A stretch of 24,497 nt of DNA from an uncultured Clostridium sp. (GTDB taxonomy: Bacteria > Bacillota > Clostridia > Clostridiales > Clostridiaceae): contig UQQU01000050.1 of assembly GCA_900543325.1 (NCBI GenBank), positions 1 to 24,497 of the forward strand, read 5' to 3'. Positions 13,434-20,805 of this stretch are shown here, one piece after another. A model generated the notes under the pieces. It was not told where the DNA came from. It saw only the letters and a list, made by a program, of their open reading frames with translations, and searched no databases. Within the stretch, counting starts at the first letter, position 1. Every line of letters begins with the position of its first letter. The position numbers were made by a program, and so were the translations under genes.

Positions 13434-13787
13434 ATGACGACTATGGTTGTAAAAAGAGGGGATATTTTTTATGCAGATTTAAGTCCTGTTATAGGCTCTG
13501 AGCAAGGTGGAATTAGGCCAGTAATTATAATACAAAATGATATAGGGAATAAGTATAGTCCTACAGTAATAGTAGCGGCTATAACTTCTCAAATTAATAA
13601 AGCCAAGCTTCCAACACATGTAGAAATTTCATCAGAGGAATATGGATTAAATAGAGATTCAGTTGTGTTATTAGAGCAAATAAGAACTTTAGATAAAAAA
13701 AGGCTTAAGGAAAAAATAGGTCATATGACAGAGGCTGATATGAAAAAAGTAGATAAATCATTACTTATTAGTATAAGTCTAGCTTAA
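13434..13787 (+). CDS. mazF: MazF/EndoA-type sequence-specific endoribonuclease toxin
   Basis: A ribosome-independent mRNA interferase, the toxin half of the module. From ATG 13434 it has 117 residues, one more than Bacillus EndoA. VKRGDIFYADLSPVIGSEQG and RPVIIIQNDIGNKYSPT are near-identical to the Bacillus enzyme. The residues corresponding to catalytic Arg25, Thr48 and Gln79 of EndoA are present as Arg28, Thr51 and Gln82, so the enzyme should be active. The open frame extends to an earlier ATG (13407) inside mazE, but conservation begins at VVKRGD. The ribosome site GGAG (13417-13420) overlaps the end of mazE and is 13 bases from the ATG, somewhat far; translation is probably coupled. A strong terminator follows. 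Confidence 0.95.
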   Translation: MTTMVVKRGDIFYADLSPVIGSEQGGIRPVIIIQNDIGNKYSPTVIVAAITSQINKAKLPTHVEISSEEYGLNRDSVVLLEQIRTLDKKRLKEKIGHMTEADMKKVDKSLLISISLA

Positions 13788-13809
13788 ATATTAAATTTAA
13801 CTAATTATT

Positions 13810-13840
13810 AAGACAAAGCAGAAGTGCTTTGTCTTTTTTT
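13810..13840 (+). terminator. Intrinsic terminator after mazF
   Basis: AAGACAAAGCA pairs with TGCTTTGTCTT around a GAAG loop, followed by a T-run to 13840. Confidence 0.95.
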
Positions 13841-13900
13841 ATAAATATGGTAATGTTTCATAATAAAAACTAAATGTGATATACAATTTAAAATAAATAA

Positions 13901-13928
13901 TATACACTTTAATAAAAAATAGTGTATA
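13901..13928. promoter_or_regulatory. Inverted repeat upstream of the transketolase operon
   Basis: TATACACT (13901-13908) and AGTGTATA (13921-13928) are perfect complements with a 12-base spacer. TGTATACA (13923-13930) is itself an 8-bp palindrome. It lies about 55 bp upstream of the likely -10 TATAAT (13983-13988). It may be an operator of a GntR- or other dimeric regulator; no specific regulator is recognised. Confidence 0.35.
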
Positions 13929-14028
13929 CAAATAAAAAGGCTTGTGTTAAAATAAATTTGGGTAATTTACATAATTATAGAGTATAATAGAATATATTAA
14001 TATAAATTATTACAATGGAGGCTTTTAA

Positions 14029-14853
14029 ATGGTTAATAATGTAGAAGAATTAAAATCAATATCTAAACTAATCAGAAAAGATATAGTTTCAATGTTAACA
14101 GAATCAGCATCAGGACATCCAGGTGGATCTTTATCTGCAGCTGATATTGTAACTACACTTTTCTTTAAGGAAATGAACATAGACCCAAGTAATCCAAAAA
14201 ATCCAGATAGAGATAGATTTGTATTATCAAAAGGGCATGCTGCACCAGTATTATATAGTGCATTAGCAAGAAAAGGATTCTTTCCAGTAGAGGAATTAAG
14301 TACTTTAAGAAAGTTTGGATCAAGATTACAAGGTCACCCAAGTATGAAGTGTTTACCAGGAATAGATATGTCAACTGGTTCTTTAGGGCAAGGTATTTCT
14401 TCAGCTGTAGGAATGGCTTTAGCTGGGAAATTAGATAACAAAGCATATAGAGTATATACTATTTTAGGTGATGGTGAATTAGAAGAGGGTCAAGTATGGG
14501 AAGCTTCTATGTGTGCGGCTCACTATAAATTAGATAACTTAACTGCTTTTGTAGACTTTAATGGGCTACAAATAGATGGAAATATAGAAGATGTTATGAA
14601 TCCATCACCAATAGACAAGAAATTTGAAGCTTTTGGTTGGAATGTATTAGTTATTGATGGACATAACTATGATGAAATAATAGATGCTATAGAAAAAGCA
14701 AAAGCATGTAAGGGTATGCCAACAGTTGTTATATGTAAAACTGTTAAAGGAAAAGGTGTATCATTTATGGAAAATGAAGCAGCATGGCATGGTACAGCAC
14801 CAAGCAAAGAGCAATGCGAAAAAGCTTTAGCTGAGATTGGAGGAGACAGATAA
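14029..14853 (+). CDS. Transketolase, N-terminal (thiamin diphosphate) subunit
   Basis: The half of transketolase that binds thiamin diphosphate and exchanges two-carbon units between sugar phosphates in the pentose phosphate pathway. In most bacteria it is fused to the second half. The 274-residue protein shows GHPGGSLSAADIV (29-41) and RFVLSKGHAAPVLY (63-76) with the conserved histidines His30 and His70. It also has His103, and the cofactor-magnesium motif GDGELEEGQ (147-155) ending at Asn178. Split transketolases are common in clostridia and archaea, so this is not a broken gene. TGGAGG (14016-14021) serves the ATG. The stop overlaps the start of the second subunit by one base, which suggests coupled synthesis. 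Confidence 0.95.
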   Translation: MVNNVEELKSISKLIRKDIVSMLTESASGHPGGSLSAADIVTTLFFKEMNIDPSNPKNPDRDRFVLSKGHAAPVLYSALARKGFFPVEELSTLRKFGSRLQGHPSMKCLPGIDMSTGSLGQGISSAVGMALAGKLDNKAYRVYTILGDGELEEGQVWEASMCAAHYKLDNLTAFVDFNGLQIDGNIEDVMNPSPIDKKFEAFGWNVLVIDGHNYDEIIDAIEKAKACKGMPTVVICKTVKGKGVSFMENEAAWHGTAPSKEQCEKALAEIGGDR

Positions 14854-15797
14854 TGAGTAAGAAAATCGCTACAAGAGAAGCATACGGAAAAGCATTAGCA
14901 GAATTAGCAAAAGAAAACGAAAATGTAGTAGTATTAGATGCGGATTTATCTAAATCTACTAAAACAGCTGACTTTAAAGCAGTTTGCCCAGAAAGATTCT
15001 TTAACATGGGTATTGCTGAAGGAAACATGATGGGAGTTGCTGCAGGATTATCAACTTGTGGAAAAATTCCATATGTAAGTACATTTGCAATGTTTGCTGC
15101 AGGTAGAGCTTTCGAGCAAATAAGAAACTCAATATGTTATCCTAAATTAAATGTTAAAGTTTGTGCTACACATGCTGGATTAACAGTTGGGGAAGATGGT
15201 GCATCTCACCAAACTGTTGAAGATTTATCATTAATGAGAAGTATACCAAATATGGTAGTTATTTCGCCAGCAGATGCAGTTGAAACTATGGCTGCAATTA
15301 AAGCTATAGCTAAATATGATGGACCTTGCTATGTAAGATTAGGAAGAGCTGCAGTTAATGTGATAAATGATGAAAATACTTACGAATTTAAATTAGGAAA
15401 AGGTGTTGTAGTATCAGAAGGTAAAGATGCTACTATAGTTGCAACTGGAATTATGGTTGATGCTGCTATAGAGGCAAAAGAAATTTTAGCAAAGGAAGGA
15501 ATTGATGCTAAGGTTATAAATATACACACAATAAAACCTTTAGACAATGAATTAATTATTGAAGCTGCTAAAGAAACTGGAGTTATAGTAACTGCTGAAG
15601 AGCATAGTGTAATTGGTGGACTAGGATCTGCTGTTTCAGAAGTTGTTACTGAAAAATACCCAGTACCAGTTCTAAAGGTTGGAATTAATGATACTTTTGG
15701 AGAAAGTGGTAAGCCAGATGAATTATTAAAGGCTTATAACTTAACTGCAGAAGATATAGTTAACAAAGTTAAAGAAGCAATTACTTTAAAAAGATAG
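14853..15797 (+). CDS. Transketolase, C-terminal (pyrimidine-binding) subunit
   Basis: Completes the split transketolase: it contributes the pyrimidine-binding domain with the glutamate that activates thiamin diphosphate, and the C-terminal transketolase domain. The 314 residues include FFNMGIAEGNMMGVAAGLS, where the Glu in GIAEGN is the activating residue. VCATHAGLTVGEDGASHQ and ISPADAVETMAAI follow, and the C-terminal domain starts near 190. The ATG shares its A with the stop of the upstream subunit (TAATG), and GGAGGAGA just before it is the ribosome site. A perfect terminator closes the operon. 1-deoxyxylulose-5-phosphate synthase has the same fold but is a single, longer chain, so transketolase is the better call. 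Confidence 0.95.
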   Translation: MSKKIATREAYGKALAELAKENENVVVLDADLSKSTKTADFKAVCPERFFNMGIAEGNMMGVAAGLSTCGKIPYVSTFAMFAAGRAFEQIRNSICYPKLNVKVCATHAGLTVGEDGASHQTVEDLSLMRSIPNMVVISPADAVETMAAIKAIAKYDGPCYVRLGRAAVNVINDENTYEFKLGKGVVVSEGKDATIVATGIMVDAAIEAKEILAKEGIDAKVINIHTIKPLDNELIIEAAKETGVIVTAEEHSVIGGLGSAVSEVVTEKYPVPVLKVGINDTFGESGKPDELLKAYNLTAEDIVNKVKEAITLKR

Positions 15798-15829
15798 ATT
15801 ATATACCACAAGACAGCTATTTACCACTT

Positions 15830-15859
15830 AAAACTGCGATGAAAAATCGCAGTTTTTTT
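15830..15859 (+). terminator. Intrinsic terminator of the transketolase operon
   Basis: AAAACTGCGAT pairs with ATCGCAGTTTT around a 5-base loop, followed by further T residues. Confidence 0.95.
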
Positions 15860-15934
15860 ATGGTTAAAAAAGGTATATAATGGGGAAGTATGTTAAATCA
15901 TTTAGGATAAAAAAAATAGAGTGAGGGAAAATAA

Positions 15935-15960
15935 TACAAATAGTTTAAATTTGTAAGGAG
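15935..15960 (+). promoter_or_regulatory. Hairpin touching the ribosome site of the first YitT gene
   Basis: TACAAAT (15935-15941) pairs with ATTTGTA (15949-15955). The last base overlaps the ribosome site AAGGAG (15955-15960). A TATAAT at 15876-15881 is the likely -10, giving a leader of about 80 nt. Regulation through this hairpin is only a possibility. Confidence 0.3.
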
Positions 15961-15967
15961 TATTTTT

Positions 15968-16819
15968 ATGAGAAAAGATAATTTAAAAGATTTTTTATTA
16001 ATAACTATTGGAATACTTTTAGTTGCAATATCAGTAGTATATTTCTTTGATCCAAATAATATTGCAGCTGGGGGAATAACAGGTTTAGCAATTGTTATAA
16101 ATCATTATATACCTTTTATATCAATTGGACCCCTTGTGCTTATTATGGATGCTGCTTTGTTTGTAATTGCATTAATAGTAATAGGACCTAAGTTTGGAGC
16201 TAAAAGTATATATTGCAGTCTTTTATTATCAACATCTATGTGGGTAATGCAAAAGTTTTTTCAATTTACAGTAACAGATGATTTGATGTTAGCTACTATA
16301 TTTGGTACATTAATAGCAGCAGCAGGAATGGCAATAGTATTTAATGCTAATGCGTCAAGCGGTGGAACTGATATAATAGCTAAAATATTAAATAAATTTT
16401 TTCATTTTAATATAGGAAAATCATTGCTTATGGTTGATTTTTTAGTTACTCTATTAGGGGCAATAACATTTGGTATAGATATTGGGCTATATGGACTACT
16501 GTCTGTTATAGTGAATGGTGTTGTTATAGATAAAATAATAGCTGGGTTTAAAGTTAAAAGTGAAATTACAATAATAAGTCCAAAAAATAAGGAAATAAGT
16601 CAATATATCTTAAATGATTTAGAAAGAGGATGTACCTTTATAAAAGGGGTTGGCGCTTTTACTGGAAATGATACATCATTATTATACACAGTTTTAGATA
16701 GAAGCGAATTTATAAAATTAAAGAACCATATTAGTAGCATTGATAAAAATGCTTTTATAACAGTTGGAGAAGTTCATGAAGTTATGGGAGAAGGATTTAA
16801 GGGAATAGATGAGGATTAA
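15968..16819 (+). CDS. YitT family membrane protein (first of two tandem copies)
   Basis: A 283-residue protein of the YitT family: an integral membrane domain of about five to six helices (DUF161 repeats, residues 8-200), then a cytoplasmic DUF2179 domain (about 205-280). Family signatures are YFFDPNNIAAGGITGLAIVI, ASSGGTDIIAKILNKFF and the C-terminal ERGCTFIKGVGAFTG. The transported substrate is not established for this family. AAGGAG serves the ATG. It is followed after 27 bp by a second, clearly homologous gene with no terminator between, so the two form an operon. Confidence 0.9.
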   Translation: MRKDNLKDFLLITIGILLVAISVVYFFDPNNIAAGGITGLAIVINHYIPFISIGPLVLIMDAALFVIALIVIGPKFGAKSIYCSLLLSTSMWVMQKFFQFTVTDDLMLATIFGTLIAAAGMAIVFNANASSGGTDIIAKILNKFFHFNIGKSLLMVDFLVTLLGAITFGIDIGLYGLLSVIVNGVVIDKIIAGFKVKSEITIISPKNKEISQYILNDLERGCTFIKGVGAFTGNDTSLLYTVLDRSEFIKLKNHISSIDKNAFITVGEVHEVMGEGFKGIDED

Positions 16820-16846
16820 AAATTTAGAAAAGGATAGGAGATAATT

Positions 16847-17686
16847 ATGCAAAAGATTAAAGAATATTTACTGACGACAATAGGAATAGCATTAACTGCA
16901 ATAGCATTAGAGTACTTTTTCTTTCCAAGCGATATTGCTGCAGGGGGAGTATCTGGTATAGGATTAGTAATAAATAAATTAATAGGTTTAGATACTAGTA
17001 TAGTTGTGCTTGTTCTTAATATCTTTCTTTTTATATTAGCATTTCTTGTTTTAGGTAAATCTTTTGGAGCAAAAAGTATTTATGCGACAATAATGCTTTC
17101 AGTATTTATGTGGATAATTGAGAAGTTTTTTACTCCAGGAATTTTAACTGAAAATATGTTTTTAGCTAGCTTTTTTGGATCGATAATTTTAGGAATGGGG
17201 GCAGCCATTGTTTTCCATCAAGGTGCATCTACAGGTGGAACTAGTATTATAGCGGCAATTATTAGTAAATTTACTCCAATTGGAATAGGGATATCTGTAT
17301 TGCTTACAGATTCATTTGTTTGTATATTGGCTATTAGTGTATTCGGTGTAGATAAAGGATTATTTGGATTCTTTAGTGTAATTTTAATTGGTTTAGTTAT
17401 AGATAAATTTATAGATGGATTTAATAGGTGTAAGCAAGTATTTATAATAACATCAAAGGAAAAAGCTATAGTTAACCATATAATTAAAAAAATTGATAGA
17501 GGATGTACAGTACTTAATGGAAATGGTGGATACACTGGAAGTGACGTAAAAATAATATACACAGTATTAAGTTCAAATGAGTTTATAGCCTTAAAAAAAG
17601 ATGTAAAAGAAATAGATCCAGATGCTTTTCTAACTGTCAATGAATCAACAGAAGTGTTAGGAAAAGGATTTACAGATTTTCAATAA
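16847..17686 (+). CDS. YitT family membrane protein (second tandem copy)
   Basis: A 279-residue paralogue of the preceding gene with the same layout: membrane DUF161 part, then DUF2179. Matching positions are YFFFPSDIAAGGVSGIGLVI against YFFDPNNIAAGGITGLAIVI, ASTGGTSIIAAIISKF against ASSGGTDIIAKILNKF, and DRGCTVLNGNGGYTG against ERGCTFIKGVGAFTG. The copies have diverged widely at the DNA level, so the duplication is old. TAGGAG (16835-16840) serves the ATG. The two proteins may act as a heteromer, which is inference. No clear terminator follows in the 118 bp before ftsE. Confidence 0.9.
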   Translation: MQKIKEYLLTTIGIALTAIALEYFFFPSDIAAGGVSGIGLVINKLIGLDTSIVVLVLNIFLFILAFLVLGKSFGAKSIYATIMLSVFMWIIEKFFTPGILTENMFLASFFGSIILGMGAAIVFHQGASTGGTSIIAAIISKFTPIGIGISVLLTDSFVCILAISVFGVDKGLFGFFSVILIGLVIDKFIDGFNRCKQVFIITSKEKAIVNHIIKKIDRGCTVLNGNGGYTGSDVKIIYTVLSSNEFIALKKDVKEIDPDAFLTVNESTEVLGKGFTDFQ

Positions 17687-17721
17687 AAATATAGTAAAAT
17701 GAGGTAAATAACCCTTTAATA

Positions 17722-17757
17722 TTGGTATTATGGCTTTTAGTATGATATAATGGCTTT
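17722..17757 (+). promoter_or_regulatory. ftsEX promoter with flanking direct repeats
   Basis: TTGGTA (17722-17727), 18 bases, then TATAAT (17746-17751), which is TGn-extended. TGGCTTT occurs at 17731-17737 and 17751-17757, 20 bases apart, on both sides of the -10, which looks like a paired regulator site. Confidence 0.55.
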
Positions 17758-17804
17758 ATAGTTTTAAAAGTTATTGAACTAAAGAGTTGTAAGAGGTGTT
17801 ATTT

Positions 17805-18491
17805 ATGATAGAATTTAAGGACGTGTCCAAAATATATGATAATAATGTTAAAGCGTTATCAAATGTAAATATAAAGATAGATTCAGGAGATTTTGTTTTC
17901 TTAGTTGGACCATCTGGTGCAGGTAAGTCTACTTTCATAAAAATGTTATTAAAGGAAGTAGATCCAACAATGGGAGAAATTATAGTAGCTGATAAGGAGT
18001 TATCTAAAGTAACTAGAAAACAAATACCATATTACAGAAGAAAAATTGGAATGGTATTCCAAGATTTTAGATTAATACCTACTTTAAATGTATATGAAAA
18101 TGTTGCATTTGCAATGAGAGTAGTAGAAGCATCACAAAGGGAAATAAGAAGAAGAGTGCCTATGGTATTATCTCTAGTAGGATTATCTCATAAATATAAA
18201 ATGTTCCCTAATGAATTATCAGGAGGAGAACAACAAAGGGTATCTTTAGCAAGAGCAATAGTTAATAATCCAGCAGTTTTAATAGCTGATGAACCTACAG
18301 GTAACTTAGACCCAGAAACAGCAAATGAAATAATGGGATTATTAGAAGATATAAATAGAGCTGGAACAACTATATTAATGGCAACTCACGCAAAAGACAT
18401 AGTAGATAATATGCAAAAGAGAGTTATAGCTATTGATAAAGGAATGATTGTAAGAGATGATAGGAAGGGGATGTACGAAAATGAAAATTAG
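17805..18491 (+). CDS. ftsE: Cell division ATP-binding protein FtsE
   Basis: ATPase of the FtsEX complex, an ABC-type machine that uses ATP to switch on peptidoglycan hydrolases outside the membrane instead of transporting a solute. All ABC motifs are present in 228 residues: Walker A GPSGAGKST (35-43), Q-loop in FQDFR (85-89), signature LSGGEQ (138-143), Walker B VLIADE (158-163, catalytic Glu163) and switch His195. I use ATG 17805, 7 bases after AGAGGTG (17792-17798); an alternative GTG at 17796 lies inside that ribosome site. The last 11 bases overlap ftsX, so translation is coupled. Homologous ABC ATPases exist, but the following ftsX settles identity. Confidence 0.96.
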   Translation: MIEFKDVSKIYDNNVKALSNVNIKIDSGDFVFLVGPSGAGKSTFIKMLLKEVDPTMGEIIVADKELSKVTRKQIPYYRRKIGMVFQDFRLIPTLNVYENVAFAMRVVEASQREIRRRVPMVLSLVGLSHKYKMFPNELSGGEQQRVSLARAIVNNPAVLIADEPTGNLDPETANEIMGLLEDINRAGTTILMATHAKDIVDNMQKRVIAIDKGMIVRDDRKGMYENEN

Positions 18492-19371
18492 CACGTTAAA
18501 TTATTTTATAGTAGATGCTTTAAAAAGTATAAAGAGAAATAGGACAATCAGTATTGCTGCTATGATAACTGTATTAATAACTTTTTTCGTATTTGGTACA
18601 TTTACCTTATTAGCATTAAACTTTAATAAAAGTATTGAAGATGTAGCATCTAAAATTCAGATTCAAGTATATTTAAAAGATGACATAAAATTAGTTGATC
18701 AAAAGGAAATAGAGCTTAAGTTGATGGAAGAACCTCAAGTTAGCGAAGTTACATATGAATCTAAAGATGAAGCATTTTTAAACTTAAAAGAAAATTTAGG
18801 AAGTAATGAAGGTTTATTAGAAGGTTATGATTTAACTAATAACCCATTACCAAGTTCATTTATAGTTAATTTAAAAGATCCTTCATATGCTGAAGAAGTA
18901 GCTAAATCAGTTGAGAGTATGACTGGTGTTGAGGGAATAGGAAATCAACAAGATGTAATTAATACAATAAGTAAATTTGTTGATATAGTTCAAATAGTAG
19001 GAATAGGATTATTTATAGTATTTGTAGGAGTATCAGTATTCCTAATAATGAATACAATCAAGCTTACAGTATATTCAAGAAGAAGAGAAGTTGGAATAAT
19101 GAAGTTTGTTGGTGCAACAGACTGGTTTATTAGATGGCCTTTCGTTATTGAAGGAATAATAATTGGTGCAGTAGGTTCATTAGCATCAAGTGTCATATTA
19201 TACTTTGCATATAACGGAGTATTTAAGTGGATTGTTTCATCTATGTTTATAGTAAACTTAGTACAGCCACAATTTGTTTTAACAACCTTATTAGCTTGCT
19301 TTGTTGGGGGCGGTATAGTAGTTGGAGCAATAGGAAGTATATTTGCATTAAGAAAATTCTTAGTTGTTTAG
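18481..19371 (+). CDS. ftsX: Cell division membrane protein FtsX
   Basis: Membrane subunit of FtsEX. The 296-residue protein has a short cytoplasmic N-terminus and a first membrane helix (about 22-44). An extracellular domain follows (about 45-165), and it is the region that contacts cell-wall hydrolases in other Firmicutes. Three more helices come after, with the FtsX-type segment NTIKLTVYSRRREVGIMKFVGAT between helices 2 and 3. I start at ATG 18481, preceded by AGGAAGGGG (18462-18470), instead of the in-frame ATG at 18457, which lies upstream of that site. The gene overlaps ftsE by 11 bases and ends in a strong terminator. A likely partner is the PcsB/CwlO-like hydrolase at 3008-4231. Confidence 0.95.
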   Translation: MKISTLNYFIVDALKSIKRNRTISIAAMITVLITFFVFGTFTLLALNFNKSIEDVASKIQIQVYLKDDIKLVDQKEIELKLMEEPQVSEVTYESKDEAFLNLKENLGSNEGLLEGYDLTNNPLPSSFIVNLKDPSYAEEVAKSVESMTGVEGIGNQQDVINTISKFVDIVQIVGIGLFIVFVGVSVFLIMNTIKLTVYSRRREVGIMKFVGATDWFIRWPFVIEGIIIGAVGSLASSVILYFAYNGVFKWIVSSMFIVNLVQPQFVLTTLLACFVGGGIVVGAIGSIFALRKFLVV

Positions 19372-19422
19372 TATATAGAATTTGTTAATTAGGCAAAGAT
19401 AAATATATATAGAAATTATTTT

Positions 19423-19462
19423 AAAACTACAACTCATTACTTATGTTATGGGTTGTAGTTTT
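19423..19462 (+). terminator. Intrinsic terminator after ftsX
   Basis: A 15-bp stem, AAAACTACAACTCAT with ATGGGTTGTAGTTTT, has one G-T wobble and a 10-base loop. The arm itself ends in TTTT. Confidence 0.85.
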
Positions 19463-19525
19463 ACGTAAATAAAGGGAAATTTAAAAAAATATAAAATTAT
19501 GTTATATAGAAAGGAAAGAGAATTT

Positions 19526-20791
19526 ATGGAGAATTTTAATGATCAGAGAAAAAAGTCAAAGAATATTGGAAAGAAAATATTTAAATACGTACTTCTATTA
19601 GTTGTATTGTTAATGACATATGCAGGAGTATTTTATTTAGGAAATACACTTGCTACTAAAGGTGTTATAATTGGTTCTGTGCCAGAGAAGGCAGTTAGTG
19701 ATTTAGAGGACATTCAAGATACTGAAAAATATTCAAATCTATTTAATCTAAGAAGTATGTTATTTTCAATGTATGATGGAGAAATAGATGATGAGAAGCT
19801 TTTGGAAGGTGCCATGAAAGGTATGGCTGAAGCAATAGGAGATCCATATACTGTTTATATGGATAAAGATGAATTTACAACGTTTATGGAATCAAGCCAA
19901 GGAAGCTTCTATGGAATAGGAGCTCAATTAGGAGTTAGGGATAATAATGTAACTATAATAGCTCCAGTTGAAGGATCACCAGCAGAAAAAGCAGGATTAA
20001 AAGCTGGAGATATAATATTAAAAGTTGATGATTATGAAGTAACAGATTTAAACACAGAGGCTGTTGTTTCTAGAGTTAGAGGAGAAGAAGGCGTACCAGT
20101 TACATTAACAATTATGCGTGAAGGTGTAGAAGAACCTTTTGAGGTTGAGATAGTAAGAGCTGAAATTAAAACTGAATCAGTTAAAGGTGAAATGTTAGAG
20201 GATGGAATAGGTTATATTCAGATAACAACTTTTAGTGATGAAGAAGTAAGTGATAAATTTAGTGAAAAATTAAATGAATTAAAACAACAAGGAATGAAAA
20301 AACTAATATTAGATTTAAGAGGAAACCCAGGTGGATACTTAAATGAATGTGTTGAAATAGCTTCTAACTTTATTCCAGAAGGAGAAGTAGTTACTTATAC
20401 AATTGATAAGTATAACAAGAAGGTAATATCAAATTCAATAGGAGGAGATGCTATTGGAATGCCATTAGTTGTACTTGTTGATGGTGGAAGTGCTAGTGCT
20501 TCTGAAGTTGTAACTGGTGCTTTAAGAGATCATGGAGCTGCAACAACTATAGGTACAACAACTTTTGGTAAAGGTATAGTGCAACAACTTAAGGTTTTAC
20601 CTAATGACATGGGAGGACTTAAAGTTACAACATCTAAGTACTACACACCAAATGGTGAAAATATTCATGGTACAGGAATAGAGCCAGATATAGTAGTAGA
20701 TATTCCACAAGAAGTATTAGAAATGGATTATGATAGAAGCATCGATCCACAATTTCAAAAAGCATTAGAGGTAGTAAGAGAGAAGAATTAA
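19526..20791 (+). CDS. Carboxy-terminal processing protease, S41 family (CtpA/CtpB)
   Basis: A membrane-tethered serine protease acting outside the cytoplasmic membrane. The 421-residue protein has one N-terminal anchor helix (about 19-40), a helical N-terminal domain, a PDZ domain (about 128-212; GIGAQLGVRD, GSPAEKAGLKAGDIIL) and the S41 catalytic domain. The active triad is Ser324 in GGSASASE, Lys349 in TFGKG and Gln353. The spacing (25, then 4) equals that of Bacillus CtpB Ser309-Lys334-Gln338. CtpB in Bacillus signals during sporulation, and this gene sits after ftsEX exactly as ctpB does there. ATG 19526 is 10 bases after AAGGA; an in-frame ATG at 19499 precedes that site. It is 14 bp from the MinJ-like gene and forms an operon with it. 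Confidence 0.94.
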   Translation: MENFNDQRKKSKNIGKKIFKYVLLLVVLLMTYAGVFYLGNTLATKGVIIGSVPEKAVSDLEDIQDTEKYSNLFNLRSMLFSMYDGEIDDEKLLEGAMKGMAEAIGDPYTVYMDKDEFTTFMESSQGSFYGIGAQLGVRDNNVTIIAPVEGSPAEKAGLKAGDIILKVDDYEVTDLNTEAVVSRVRGEEGVPVTLTIMREGVEEPFEVEIVRAEIKTESVKGEMLEDGIGYIQITTFSDEEVSDKFSEKLNELKQQGMKKLILDLRGNPGGYLNECVEIASNFIPEGEVVTYTIDKYNKKVISNSIGGDAIGMPLVVLVDGGSASASEVVTGALRDHGAATTIGTTTFGKGIVQQLKVLPNDMGGLKVTTSKYYTPNGENIHGTGIEPDIVVDIPQEVLEMDYDRSIDPQFQKALEVVREKN

Positions 20792-20805
20792 TTAGGAGGC
20801 TCAGA

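Noticed and set aside
14029..15797. Transketolase broken into two frames by mutation
   Set aside because: Both halves end at natural domain borders, have ribosome sites and overlap by TAATG. Split transketolase is normal in clostridia.
17218..17640. 140-codon minus-strand frame inside the second YitT gene
   Set aside because: Antisense shadow: the plus strand encodes conserved YitT motifs over the same bases.
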